Shown here piece after piece: positions 32,407 to 43,638 of a DNA stretch of 64,000 nt (its first letter is position 1; each line of letters starts with the position of its first letter). The position numbers and the translations under genes are program-made. This DNA is from Odontocerum albicorne. Taxonomy: Eukaryota; Arthropoda; Insecta; Trichoptera; Odontoceridae. The notes beneath the pieces are model-generated. The model saw only the letters and a list, made by a program, of their open reading frames with translations, did not search any database and was not told the origin of the DNA. Where the stretch lies: the NCBI GenBank assembly GCA_949825065.1, contig OX463849.1, positions 33,607,955 to 33,671,954 on the forward strand, written 5' to 3'.

Positions 32407-32690
32407 CCATCAATTTCTTACAGTCTCTTTAGTTTCTCTTGCTTCTTGCCATTCCGTTTTTTTTTTCTTCAAAAATTTCATTCACTTCGTTCAACTCAAC
32501 TTTGGTCAGTCTTCCTCTATCACCATTCCCACTTATGATTGATTTCTCTCACTCAGGTGGATTTCTTTAGTCATTCTTTTGTTGTCCATTCATTCGAGTT
32601 TTCCACACCACCTCAACGTACTCTTAATTCGTCGATTTTAATTTCACGCTCATCCTTAATAAATACATTTAATAAAATTGTTATCGCCTT
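32407..32690 (-). pseudogene. LINE L2 tail, minus strand
   Basis: Minus-strand traces of DECEIKIDELRVR-like, VWKTRMNGQQKND-like and KLSWMN-like segments match the L2 tail order. Stops and indels throughout. Confidence 0.5.
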
Positions 32691-33563
32691 AAGGATAAGG
32701 CAACAAAGCCGTCGAAATTTCGATAGTTATTTAAACAAACTCAATATGGGAACAATTCCAAAAATAATTTCAAACTAGTGGAAAACAGTTGTGAAAATCT
32801 ACGAACTTTTGTAGAGCTGCTTTGAATTCAATATATGCTGTTAAAGAATGTAATTCACCTGTTTTTTTACTTTTGTATTTATATCATATATTATATTTTA
32901 TAAAAGCTGTTTGTATCAAGTTGAAAATAACCTTTTGTTATTCTAACAGTTTCACGCGTGTTTAAAATGATTCGACTTTGAACCTATTCATTTAATTCAG
33001 TTCTATTTTCTATTAACTAAAACTTTTCAAGTGTTTCTATTAAACCGAGAATGTAATATTAACCCTCCTCACGAAATGGCCAGAGTCTATCTATATCACC
33101 GATATCCTAGAGTTGATTTTAAGTTAATACTTTTGTCTTGTTTCCAATACCTTGAACTTGACTACTGATCGTTTAGAGGACGCGAACTGTAAATATTTTC
33201 GTGACGTAGTTTACCTTGGATAGAAGCCAATGAAAATTAAAATAGTTAAGAAAATAAAACATTTTCACGGGATACTTTCTATGGTTAACTTGAAATATAT
33301 TATACAATTGAAATACGCAAAACTAAATTTGAATCTGTATGTAATTTTAAAGGCTAATTTTAAAGTTAAATTAGGGCACAGCATATATGTATAGATTTGT
33401 TTTTGAACTAAAACTCGTGTAAATTATTTAAATGGCCGTGTATTTGAATTCAATTCATAGGTTGTTTAATGACAATTATTGTTTGAAGATAATTTCATTC
33501 ATATGTTGACCGTGGCTGGCTAATGGATTATGTACCCTAACCGATCATAAGATGGGTTTTCCA
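32691..33563. other. No feature recognised
   Basis: AT-rich, no family match, no coding signature. Confidence 0.5.
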
Positions 33564-33567
33564 TTAA

Positions 33568-34117
33568 CCCTTCCTGTCTTGTGATGTGTAACTAGTACAC
33601 ATTGCTTCGAAAAACTTTGATATCTCTATAAATATAATAAATACTGGGCTCAGATTTTAGGTATTCCTCCGTAATTCATTTACGCATTGAATGAAAAAAA
33701 TATTAATAATAATTAGCACTTATCGGCCACATCAGAGATATTTTGTGAAAATCGGGAATAAATTCACCAATACAATCAAAGGTGTGCCAGTTTGTGACGT
33801 AGGTATATTCATTCTAAAAAACCGCTATGGGTGAGGAAGCGACGCTATTCACGTCTCACTCTCACTACTTCGGTATATGGGAACGCAAAAAATAGAATCT
33901 CAGTTCGCTCGCTTCTCTCACTTAGTAGCCAGCGGGCTTTCGTTCGAGGTGGTCGTTTAAATTTCAATTATTATCACTTTTGACTTCAAATTTTATTGAT
34001 TTAAGCGATCGGCTATGAATATTCTTATTTTTCCGATTTTAAATCGCTCATTTTTACATGTGTATTAAATACGCAGGACCGGAACGGGTGGATTTTTTTA
34101 GCACAGGAAGGGAAATA
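33568..34117 (+). mobile_element. piggyBac-like MITE P1, copy 2
   Basis: Flanked by TTAA at 33564-33567 and 34118-34121. The left end is CCCTTCCTGTCTTGTG; the right end, inverted, is TATTTCCCTTCCTGTGC. The interior matches 17674-18284 in reverse orientation (shared GTGACGTAGGTATATTCATT, CTCACTCTCAC, CCAGCGGGCTTTCGTTCGAG). About 60 bp shorter than copy 1, mainly through a deletion near GTGGTCG. No coding. Confidence 0.85.
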
Positions 34118-34199
34118 TTAAGAACGATAGAACTTTAAAATAAAATAAAACAACAACTAATAAACCAAAAATGGATCTGAAGGTTTAATTTGAAAGAAT

Positions 34200-34490
34200 A
34201 TTTCATGCCGTTTATGATTTAAACAAGATATCGTTCAAATGGATTCCACGGCTTCTTTTGCACTGGCCAATTCGATCACGCCAATTTTCGATGACTCGGT
34301 GGAGCATTTCCGGCTGTATGGCGCCAATAACACGACAAATTTTGGCATCAAGAGTCTTGGGTTTGTTGGTGTAAACCTGTGATTTAACGTAACCCCAAAG
34401 GAAATAATCCACAGGCGTTAAATCGCACGTTCTTGGCGGCCAATTCAAAATCCTATCACACCCAAAAAAACATCCCTGTATATAGTATGC
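34200..34490 (-). pseudogene. C-terminal remnant of a Tc1/mariner-superfamily transposase
   Basis: Minus frame 34448-34212 reads WPPRTCDLTPVDYFLWGYVK, SQVYTNKPKTLDAKICRVIG, AIQPEMLHRVIENW: the final catalytic Asp motif (DLTPVDYFLWG) and tail of an IS630/Tc1/mariner-type transposase with an unusually long D-D spacing class. Upstream, TATATACAGGGATG-TTTTTTTGGG on the same strand looks like a terminal repeat joined almost directly to the C-terminus, so the copy is internally deleted. Confidence 0.75.
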
Positions 34491-35109
34491 TCTTTTGTTT
34501 CAATACTAAACTCAAAAATTTACAATTTATTAGTTTGTTTCTACCAAAGTCTTTGGTGCAATTCAGAAAAATGTCTTAAAATATTTAATAATAATAAATT
34601 ACTTTTTTATTCCACTAATCATACTTGTCATCGTGACATATATTTGTGTCTTCTATCCAGAGTATCTCTTCAGACATAATGAAGAGAGCCTCAATATAAC
34701 AGATTATTATATATGGTGTTCAACGTAGTCAAAGCCAAACATATGATAAAAAAGTATTAAAAGTTTAAAACAACATATTTGATGAGGGTAAAATGAGTAG
34801 TTTGCAAGGAAAATATGAAAAGCGTGATTCAAATGGACTGAGTGTGAAGTATTGGAAACTCGATAGTTATGGTTATTAAGAGAGAAAGGAAGAGTATATG
34901 TGTGGAATAAATGTGAAAAACGAGACATTAGAGTAAGTTAAGGAAATTTTGTATTTTGAAAGCATGTTTACACCGGACGACGTGCGATGCGTGATATTGA
35001 AATAATAGAGTGTTAGATGGGCTATGCAATTTGTTTACCGACCAGAACATGTCAAGATAAATAAGGTGGCTGCTTTTTATTGAATCCTGATCTCCACTTT
35101 AGGATGTGC

Positions 35110-35290
35110 ACGTGAAACTTGGACGTTGTAAAAACGTGATGAAAGTAAGACAATGTCGGTAGAAATGAGAGCATTGCGTGGAATGTGCGAAAAACCAAAG
35201 TATGACTAAATAAGGAACGAGGACATAAGGGTAGAATGCGAGTTGAAAGAAGATGCAGTGCTTAAGATGAAGAAAGGCCCCTGAGATTTC
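35110..35290 (+). pseudogene. LINE L2 tail, first of a tandem pair
   Basis: GTAGAAATGAGAGCATTGCG encodes a VEMRALRGMCEKPKYD-like block, then RNEDIRVECELKEDAVLKMK. Nearly repeated at 36293-36440; the two copies are separated only by the mariner at 35310-36228 and about 65 bp. Confidence 0.75.
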
Positions 35291-35309
35291 AGTTGTTACG
35301 TTCATAGTA

Positions 35310-36228
35310 CGAGGGTCATCCAGAAACTAAGGTTACAAGGGCTCCTGAGGCCGGGGGAAATTTTTTATTTCAAAATTGGGCGTATAGGGAGAATCCTAAC
35401 GGTCAGTTTGTTTGGTCCCGCGTGTTTGTCGGCCGTTTTGTTCAGTCACAGTAAATTCTTCCGATGGAGAGGTCGTCGCGAGCTCCCGCCAACTCTCGTC
35501 CGTGCGAGACCCGCGCGGTCATCAGTTTTTTTAGTTTGCAGGACAATACCGCCGCGAATATCCATCGGAAGCTCGTGGAAGTTTATGGTAGTGATGTGAT
35601 GAGTCGACAACATGTCACGAAGTGGGTCAGGTTGTTTAGAGAAGGCCGTACTGATACTCACGATGAGGCAAGGCAGTGATTTCTGACGAATTTGTGCAAA
35701 AAATTGAAGAACAAGTGTGAAATGACCACCGTGTGTCGCTTGATGACCTTCATGAAGAATTTTCTGACATTTCTCGAAGTCTCCTTGGTAATATTGTGTC
35801 AGAAAACCTTGTTTACAAGAAGTTGTGTGCGAGATGGGTGCCCAGAATGCTCACACCGGAGCACCGTCAAAATCGCGTGACCGTCGCGCGTGAATTTTTG
35901 GATCGTTTTGCACAAGAGGGAGAAGCTTTTCTGGACTCTATCGTGACGGGGGATGAGACGTGGGTGTGTCACTACACCCCAATAATTTTCTAACGATCAG
36001 AAGGTCGAGGAAGCTGTGAAGAAGTGGCTGAAAGAGCTGGCGGCGGAGGTCTATGATACTGGCATACAAAAGCTGGTGCCCCGACTACAGAAATGTCTTG
36101 ATCTCGACGGCGATTACGTTGAAAAATAGTTGAATATATTTTTGAAGTATCCTGTGAATTTCAATTAAATACAAGCATTTTTCGATCCTACATAAATGTT
36201 GTAACCTTACTTTCTGGATGACCCTCGG
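35310..36228 (+). mobile_element. Mariner element with both terminal repeats, internally deleted
   Basis: The left end CGAGGGTCATCCAGAAACTA continues into AGGTTAC. The right end is its near-perfect inverse at 36201-36227 (one mismatch). TA dinucleotides flank both ends (35308-35309 and 36229-36230). At 919 bp it is about 350 bp shorter than a typical mariner. Confidence 0.93.
35500..36129 (+). pseudogene. Mariner transposase, frameshifted, catalytic core deleted
   Basis: The N-terminal DNA-binding part reads NIHRKLVEVYGSDVMSRQHV, TKWVRLFREGRTDTHDEARQ. A frameshift after about 35677 is followed by HRVSLDDLHEEF, LVYKKLCARWVPRMLTPEHR and SIVTGDETWVCHYTP, which keeps the first catalytic Asp. At about 35988 the sequence jumps to DQKVEEAVKKWLKELAAEVY, DTGIQKLVPRLQKCLDLDGD, the family C-terminus. 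The region with the second and third Asp is missing. Non-functional, but the ends could be recognised in trans by a related transposase (inference). Confidence 0.9.
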
Positions 36229-36292
36229 TATATTGTTTATAAAAAATACAATATAACATAATATTATCTGCAGATTAAATTGCTTTTGTAGT

Positions 36293-36450
36293 TTACAGTA
36301 GAAATGAGAGCGTTGCGTGGAATATGCGGAAAAACAAAGTATGACTAAATAAGGAACGAGAACATAAGGATAGAATGCGAGTTGAAAGAAGCTGCAGTGC
36401 TTAAGATGAAGAAAGGAACCTTCAAGGAGATTTCAGTTCATAATATAATG
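36293..36450 (+). pseudogene. LINE L2 tail, second of the tandem pair
   Basis: Matches 35150-35290 at most positions, with the same VEMRALRGICGK and RIECELKEAAVLKMKK coding. A shared 3' segment (TGCAGATTAAATTG(C/T)TTTTGTAG) lies after both copies. Confidence 0.75.
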
Positions 36451-36606
36451 TTCATAAAAAAACACAAAATATCATTTGCAGATTAAATTGTTTTTGTAGT
36501 TTACGTAAATATTGTATTAGTATTTTAGTCATAGATTGTTGTTGAGTGTTTTTCTTATGTGAAATTATGATCTGTGCTCAATTGCACTATTCTGCACACT
36601 GACTTG

Positions 36607-36740
36607 ACTTAACGACCGTAACCTAGTTGGTAGAATGCTGGTCTTCCACCCAAGGGGTTTGAGCTCAATTCCCAAAAACTGGAACCAAAAAAATATCATA
36701 CAAAGGGTGTCAAACTGGTTCAAGAGTTCGTCTGGTAAGA
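36607..36740 (+). mobile_element. SINE-A-like head
   Basis: ACGACCGTAACCTAGTTGGT, TAGAATGC, then a B-box-like GGTTTGAGCTCAATTCC. No recognisable SINE-A tail follows. Confidence 0.5.
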
Positions 36741-36939
36741 ATAGATACAAGCGCTAGACGTGTACGAGTTTTCTTGCCTGTCCACATGCGTTAATATTTC
36801 CAAAACGTGCGATGACATGTGAGTTAGTTACTCGTTTACTCTAATGTTTTAAACCCGATGGCTCAATTACTGGGGCTGAAGACAATATTGTCTCCTGACC
36901 ACTCTCTTCAACATGTGCTCTTAATAAATTCAGATATAA

Positions 36940-37335
36940 TGAAAGACACCATACGAATGAATGTATGAATAAAGTTATTAAAAAATTGAGTTATCAGGGT
37001 GAATGTGAGATGAAAACTGATATGTTAAGTAGGGTTGAAAGAACATCTTCAGGTAGTTTGGACATGTTAATTGAATGAGTGACAGAAGGCTGACTAAGCA
37101 AATGTATAATGCAAGCATAAGCGTGAGTTGTAATAGAGAATGACTGAGAAGTGAATACAATTTTGGACCAAGTGAATACAATTTTAAAAGAACGAAAGTT
37201 AAAACGTAAGAGAAACAGAAGAAGCTCTTTGGATATGGAGGAAACGAACGAAGTATGTCGTGTTAGAAAATATTGGTGCTATTCCTCACTGCTTACCGCA
37301 ACAGTGAAATGGCGTAATGGTATGTATGTATAAAT
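36940..37335 (+). pseudogene. LINE L2 tail
   Basis: Codes in pieces for GECEMKTDMLSRVERTSSGS, LTKQMYNASIS, DQVNTILKERKLKRKRNRRS, SLDMEETNEVCRVRKYW, then a YRNSEMA-like end. Frameshifts separate the blocks. Confidence 0.7.
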
Positions 37336-37744
37336 GTTTGGATATCATTTAACTTAAAATGAAACATTTTTCTGTTAAACTCTATGTTTGTTATATTTTC
37401 TGTAATAATTGTAACTGCCATGCTTTAAAAAAACATGCAATTTATTCTAAGGTGTTATTTTTATCATCGTATAATACGTGTACACGTGTATATGGTTTTA
37501 TACTACTATTTATGTCACTAATGACAAATGGTCATCTCTTTGTTTCATGTTAAATTTAAAGCCCTTTGTTGTCTATCAAATTGTTATTCATTTTAAATTT
37601 GAGTGCGTCATGTAAAAGTGAAGACAATTTATGAATATTACTGTTTTCAATTTGATTTATTCTCTCTTGTTCTATATTTTAAGAATAAATCATTATTTGA
37701 TTAATATACTCGTACACCAACTACAAACTTTATTTACTTTTGAT

Positions 37745-37865
37745 TTAATATTATTGAACACTACACACATACACTACACTTCACTTCAAGCCGAATGTGT
37801 TACTTTCACATATCGAAGATCAACAAAGGTATCTTGGTAGTTCGTCTTCTTGGTAAGTTTTCTGC
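37745..37865 (-). repeat. R3 fragment, minus strand
   Basis: The reverse complement contains ACCTTTGTTGATCTTCG, AAAGTAACACATTCGGCTTG and AAGTGAAGTGTAGTGTATGT, matching the 3' half of R3. Confidence 0.65.
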
Positions 37866-37869
37866 GGTT

Positions 37870-39059
37870 TTGTATCAAATACGTTTTTCTGAACGAATGC
37901 GAGGAAGTACCTTATCTAACATGATCGAAGACGTCTCAATTATTATTTGGGCGCGTTTAGATTCAGTGTTTCCTTTTAATGTAAGCGGGCGAGCGCATCA
38001 CGTGAAATTGTAAATTTAAATTACGTATGCATTGGGGATTTATTATTGACTATTTTTATAGCTTTTACACGTATTTTATATCATCATTTTTGTGTGTTGG
38101 TGTCACATAGCTATATGCTCTAGTTTTATGGATATTTTTTCTTGATTTTTCAATATTCTTTGATGACTTTTTGAGTCTTGGTGTAATGTTTCCAACTTCC
38201 CATCCCAAACTAATGTTGCGAAATCTGCTTACGATCCTTTGACTAAAAGTAAACTGAGGGTAAAACAAACTTATTTTCTGTCTTATTTTAAATAAAGGGT
38301 GTGTAGGATAATGTTGTTTTAATTTCTTTCCGGTTTTTGAGGGATATTATGTAGGTTTTTTTTTGGTCAATTTTTTGTCTATGCCCCTCATAATCAAGTT
38401 TACTTTATAACGAAAGTGTAATAAAATACCTTCTTAAACTATTGCTCTTGTCCTTCTGAATCGTTTTTACATTTTTTACATGTTCTTATCAGTTTTACAT
38501 AAGTTCGTCATCATCATTAACATCCCTGAAATGTGGAACATTGAAGACTTGAGTATTTTAATCGCCCCTATTTAGGCACCTCTCCCTTGCGAGGTCGCTC
38601 CACTGGTTGACCACTTAATTTTTCTGAACCCTCTTCATGACACTCCGAGATTTCATTGCTTAGATAAGTTCGTGGTACTCATTATTTTTAAAGACCCTCA
38701 AGTGAGTGATATCGTGATCGCAGACATTGCAAGCGTCACACTCCTCCAACAGCACATTCTCTCCAAAGGAAGTGGACCAATAAATCAAATTCAGTCAGTC
38801 GACCCGCGTGCAATTGTTGGGTACGTGTGGCGAATAACAAGTGGCGATACTTAATACTTTATTGACCTGATATCAGAGCGGGTACCAAGGGAGAAAACTG
38901 ATTCTGCCGATGCTGGAATGCAGGAAAAACACGTACCTGGTATTTGCTGTCATGATAGTGAAGGTACAGAAAAAATATCTGTGATTTTTCTATATGAGTG
39001 CGTTTGGTGTCTTTCCATGGCTTTATCCTACTTATGTATTATAGTTTCTGCTGGACTTA
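37870..39059. other. No gene recognised
   Basis: Contains a more G+C-rich block at 38560-38900 with no family match; it could be eroded LINE or unique intron. No splice-consistent ChaC exon was seen. Confidence 0.4.
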
Positions 39060-39475
39060 CTCGGACGTAATTCTTTGAGCGTACGAAGAAATCTTAGGTT
39101 CCTGTTACACATTGTCAGGTTCTTTCAAGGGTTTGTGAGCTGTCCAACTTGTTTAGAAAGATTAGCGTTAAATTTTCCTAATTATTACATTAGACTACGC
39201 CGGAAAGAACTGTACTCAATCACATACGTAAGAACGAGTCTTCCAGCAGCTTTACACATTTAACTCTTAAGAACAAGACATGTTTGATATCACATTATCA
39301 AAAATAAAAGAAATTTTTCTTCTAAGGCTGGGAACTTTAGAAAGCACTCACCATCTTATTTAAGAGACTTTGGATATATATTTTTTTAAATATGTAAACT
39401 ATTTTTTGTAATTGATTATTCCAATGTAATTTGATTAATCCTGTATACTGAATGAAAATAAATAAATAAATAAAA
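39060..39475 (+). pseudogene. LINE 3' end (Jockey/CR1-type)
   Basis: Open from 39075: SVRRNLRFLLHIVRFFQGFV, SCPTCLERLALNFPNYYIRL, like the tail region in the minus fragment at 19151-19345. It ends in an AAATAAATAAATAAA tail at about 39460-39475. Confidence 0.6.
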
Positions 39476-39832
39476 TTCGCAACGGCCCAAGGTATAAATA
39501 TTATCTTTAGACATTTAAATTATTTTCCCCACATTTTAATTGTTTAGCATACTTAATACGCTTCACTTTACTATGACGTATGTTAAAAAATAATATGGTC
39601 ATTTAATTATGCAAATTAAATGAGTAATTTATACCTACATACATGGTATTTAAATGAACTCTTCAGATATGTATTTGATCACTTCAGAAGTGAAGTGATT
39701 CAAGTGTCTAATGGATTATTCATTTTTATGTATTAACTTATGATATATTATTGCTCTTATCTTCTACAATATGTTTTGTATCTATAATCTATTTATTTAA
39801 TGTCACTTATATAATAAATTGTTTATTTACAG

Positions 39833-39868
39833 CCTGGGCGTGTAGCAACACTCATCGATGACAACAAT
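39833..39868 (+). CDS. ChaC: ChaC-like enzyme, coding exon 2 (36 nt)
   Basis: Twelve codons, PGRVATLIDDNN, phase 0 on both sides, between a TTTATTTACAG acceptor and a GTAAGT donor. In ChaC proteins the FWQGSTDHRG block is followed directly by PGRV.TL.ED, so this peptide continues exon 1 exactly. At 36 nt it is a micro-exon, far from its neighbours. The stretch following it in the family (the VWG.AY strand and the catalytic Glu) was not found in the remaining 24 kb. The donor GTAAGT is optimal, which supports use of the exon. Confidence 0.85.
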
Positions 39869-40080
39869 GTAAGTAGCTATAATTTGTTTTTAAATTTTAA
39901 TTGAAACTTTAAATAGTTTTAATGACAATGATAATTGTCGAAGTATGTAACAACGTTATAAATCTGCAATTTTGTGGATATGTAGAACCACTTCACTAGG
40001 CAAGGCCAGTGACGAAGTGATCTCATTACTTAATCATTAATTTCATAATTTATCCTAAATACTAAAACATACTTGAAAAA

Positions 40081-40465
40081 TTCACATCCTTTCAAATATT
40101 GAAATCATCGTGTCTCAGTAAGTGATCCACTGCAATAAACGCAACGAAAACGAACCATTTTCGAAACAAATGATAACGGGCGACAGAAAGTGGTGGATCG
40201 TCTACAATAATATTAAGCGGGAAATTTTGTAGGGCAAGCAAGGTGAACTGAACCACCTTGAAGGCTAGCCTTCGCCAGAAAAAGGTCATTCTATGTATCT
40301 GATGGGATTGGAAGGGAATCGTCTGTAACCACAACCAGGCGATCAAATCAGAGAAATACTGCTCGCAATTAGACCAATTGAAAGCAGCAATGAACCCGAA
40401 GCGTCCAGAATTACCAATAGGAAGGACGTTATTTTTTACAAGGGCAACGCCAAGCTTCATGTCTC
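40081..40465 (+). pseudogene. Mariner transposase relic
   Basis: The plus strand, across three frames, reads RNENEPFSKQMITGDRKWWIVYNNIKR in two overlapping pieces, then TLKASLRQKKVILCI, WDWKGIV, KSEKYCSQLDQLKAAMNPKR, PEL. These are the mariner segments ITGDEKW, the WWDWKG block and the segment before the HQDNARPH motif. The C-terminal third is absent. The opposite-strand frame of 122 residues (40092-40460) is a shadow. Confidence 0.85.
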
Positions 40466-40469
40466 TTTT

Positions 40470-41499
40470 GGAAACCCAGTGGTTGTGATGCCCTGCTCCG
40501 CTTTCTTAAATAATTTTCTCGACAACCCAATACGTAATACTAAAGATCGCATTTTTCAGACACGCGAGGTTATTCTCATAAGCTCATGCGATAATTCACA
40601 GTTCGATGCTCGTACAATGTCATTAAATACAGATCTGCAATCTGCATGCTCCGGTCATGGTCACATTGAGTCTGCAACCTCTGACTCTTTTATTACTTTT
40701 GATTTCTTACAAAAGCTTTTAACATTTGTGCTAGGATCACTTCATTCAACTTTAACTTGGCATGGTTGTTAAACATGGGGAATTTTCTCGACATTTCCGA
40801 TTTCTTAAATATGTTTTTGATTTATGTATGCACATTATATTTCAATGATCAATAAAAGGGTTTTTGAAATCATAGCAAATTGTGTTTTATTCAAGAATTT
40901 AAAAAAATTGTATTAAAAACCGCTCAATTTGAAAGACCTCATATTTTTGAAAATTGAAATCGTATAAATATTGAGTTAATATAATAAATTCCCAATTATT
41001 GTACTGAATCTCATTCCACGTGACGACAATTGCGATTTTGACACAAATAATCATACTATAGGTGAATTGCCTATGCATATTGAAAAATAATTTATCCTTA
41101 CAAAAATCTCACCTGCCATCATTTTTTTTTTGTTTTTTAAATTTTCAAAAGAGGTTGTGTTGAGAAACATGGCACAATTATAGTTTTTGTTCAAAACAAA
41201 ACTCCATATCAAGGCCAACAAGTATGTAATTTCATCAATCAAATTTCGATTTAAAATTTACATAAAATACATATGCAAATTATTATAAAGACATTTATTA
41301 TTCATAGCTTTTTTATTTTAAATGTATTTTTTGACAATCTTTATTTTGATATTTCATTCATAATAATTTTAATTTATTCCATAATAGTTTCACTCTTATT
41401 TGAAAAATATATCATAACAGACGCATGTATCAAAAATACATAGTGTTTATTTAAAAAAAAAACAAGTCTATTTACAAATTTCGTCAATTAAACACGAAC
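40470..41499. other. No feature recognised
   Basis: AT-rich, with no LINE, SINE or MITE family match. The frame at 40479-40772 resembles nothing known to me. Confidence 0.45.
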
Positions 41500-41509
41500 T
41501 AGTTGTTTT

Positions 41510-42035
41510 TCTACAAAACTGAACACCGCAAAGATGTTTTTTTTTTTCTGGAAAATAGCAATAGATATTCGTCTAAAAATTGAAAACGGCAATAGCTATT
41601 CAGAAAAACTGAACGTGGCAGAATCTGTTTTTCTGTAAAATTGAACACGGCAATAGCTGTTTCTGAAAAACTGAACACGACAATAACTGTTTTTCTAAAA
41701 AACTGAACACGACAATAGCGGTTTTTCTGAAAAACTGAACACGGCAACAGCTGTTTTTCTGGAAAACTGAACACGGCAACACCTGTTTTTCTGGAAAACT
41801 GAACACGGCAACAGCTGTTTTTTCTGGAAAACAACGCGACAATTACTGTTTTTTTTTTCTCTGAAAAACAGCACGGCAATAACTGTTTATCTTACACACA
41901 GATCGCGATAATTACTGGTTTTTTTTTTTCCAAAAAATTGAACACGGTTTAATCTAAACAAATGAATGGCTGTTTTTCTAAAGCACTGAATATGGCAACA
42001 TCAGTTTTTCTAAAAAAAACAACACGACAATAAAT
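41510..42035. repeat. Degenerate minisatellite of about 31-33 bp, roughly 14-16 copies
   Basis: Units of the form AACTGAACACGGCAACAGCT followed by GTTTTTCTGGAAA. Middle units (41730-41820) are nearly identical, edges diverged. Minus-strand frames such as 41511-41879 are periodic artefacts. Confidence 0.9.
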
Positions 42036-42490
42036 ATTTTCCTTCGATCAACTTGCTTGAAACGCAAATTTGCCAATGGATTTTTTTATTTTTATTTCGA
42101 AATGTAGATTAGCCTCCTAATTTTAAACAAGGTTTATCTATTTTCATGTTGTTTAAATAATTATTACAAATGATGATAAACTTAGAATAGATCTTTAAAT
42201 ATTTAGAAAATGGAAGAGAGGTTTTGTAGTGATTAGTCTATTTTACTATTACTCATTATCTAATATTTGTTTAGTGGTGATTAGATTATGAAATAATTGA
42301 CGGATATGCATGGGAAACCCGTTGGGATTATATTTAGATTGATTCAAGTTAGAATTTTATCATCAATTAAGCAGAGGATTTGCGGTTTATCTCCTTATCA
42401 ATTTTTGTGTACTGAAAAAAGTTTAATTTGAATATTTAACGATTTTCGTGTTTTATTTATAGACCCTAAGATCACATATTAAACATCAAA

Positions 42491-42795
42491 ATTTAGTACT
42501 TAGAATATATGTGTGTGTATCGACCGAATTTAGTACTTAGAATATATGTATGTGTATCGACCGAATTTAGTACTTAGAATATATGTATGTGTATCGACCG
42601 AATTTAGTACTTAGAATATATGTATGTGTATCGACCGAATTTAGTATTAGAATATACATATGTATGTGTATCAACCGAATTTAGTACTTAGAATATATGT
42701 ATGTGTATCGACCGAATTTAGTATTAGAATATATGTATGTGTATCGACCGAATTTAGTACTTAGAATATATGTATGTGTATCGACCGAATTTATT
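42491..42795. repeat. 37-bp minisatellite, about eight copies
   Basis: Unit starts CGAATTTAGTACTTAGAATA and ends GTATGTGTATCGAC. Two units have a one-base loss in TAGTA(C)TTAG. Confidence 0.93.
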
Positions 42796-42835
42796 TATGC
42801 AAAAAAAAATTCTTATTGTGACAATTTTTATAGCG

Positions 42836-43130
42836 CCATTTAGAAAGCATGCTCTCCTCAAAGGCGCTCTAACTCGGGATTTGAACTCAACATAATTCAC
42901 AGGTTAAAAATATTGCAAAATATATAATATATGTATAAGTTCAGTTTAAGGATAGGAAATTGGTGGCTGCGGTCATTAGATTAAGAACTTCCACACATAT
43001 ATGTTTAGAGAAACATATTTAGTAAGAAAACTTACCAAGGAAAGACAAATTACAAAGAAACCTTTGTTAATATTTCTATGAGTAATAGTGACATTCAGCT
43101 TTAGGTGAAGTGTAGTGTATATGAACGTAA
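42836..43130 (+). repeat. Dispersed repeat R3, copy 2
   Basis: See 6695-7029: shared ATTGGTGGCTGCGGTCATTA, GAAACATATTTAGTAAGAAA, GACAAATTACAAAGAAACCT and a GGTGAAGTGTAGTGTATATG end. The start has GGCGCTCTAACTCGGGATTT, like 26430. Confidence 0.65.
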
Positions 43131-43189
43131 TTAAGCAATACAATCGACATTTTATCTGTTCTAAGATTATTGATGCCTCTCTTAAAACT

Positions 43190-43310
43190 TCTGGTTTTCG
43201 CCTAAGGCATCAACAACATATTTCTAGTTAGTTGAAAGAGATTGCCATACGCCAATGAGCCCGTCAGGTTGTGATGTGCACAACGAAAGTTTAATATACG
43301 AGTAATATAA
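43190..43310 (+). mobile_element. SINE-A 3' half
   Basis: TTTCTAGTTAGTTGAAAGAG, ATTGCCATACGCCAATGAGC, CCGTCAGGTTGTGATGTGCA. Directly followed by the TA target of the mariner palindrome. Confidence 0.7.
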
Positions 43311-43486
43311 TATTGGGTGTTAACATAAGTTGTGTCCGTTTTTTCTTCAAATTTAAAAATGAGCACCAAAAGTAAAACAAAATGGTAAAGGTTATACGTC
43401 ATTCGAAAGAAAATTTTCTCCTCTACAAGGAATTGTGTTTGCTTTTACGTTACATATATTATTTTTTTTATTACAAGCCTTCAAAA

Positions 43487-43638
43487 TGGAATGTCAAGTA
43501 GACGCAAGTGAGTATTTTCGACACCTCCTTCTGTTCGCGTTCAATCGAGGGAATAAAGCTGCCAAAGCTGCTCGCGATATTTGCGAAGTGTATGGTGGAG
43601 ATGCTTCTACGGTGGTTGAAGGGGATCTTCATGAATAA
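43487..43638 (+). pseudogene. Mariner transposase N-terminal stub, left arm
   Basis: Encodes MECQVDASEYFRHLLLFAFN, RGNKAAKAARDICEVYGGDA, the first helix-turn-helix of a mariner transposase. Homology ends abruptly after GGDA, where the reading runs into the other arm (STVVEGDLHE is antisense sequence). Confidence 0.85.

Larger units (their letters stand above)
6098..39832 (+). other. ChaC intron 1 (about 33.7 kb), filled with repeats
   Basis: Bounded by a GTATGT donor after exon 1 and a TTTATTTACAG acceptor before exon 2, with both exons in phase 0. The two peptide pieces join into the uninterrupted family motif HRGTDEK-PGRVATLIDD. No other host coding exon was recognised inside. The intron holds transposon relics on both strands, five or more tandem arrays and several foldback elements. 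Confidence 0.8.

Noticed and set aside
40092..40460. 122-residue minus frame
   Set aside because: Antisense to a mariner relic whose plus-strand pieces (WDWKG, ITGD.KW) are clearly the real coding remains.
41511..41879. Cysteine-rich repeat protein (RVQFSRKT-type) on the minus strand
   Set aside because: Product of a degenerate minisatellite of about 32 bp; frames overlap in two phases with similar text.
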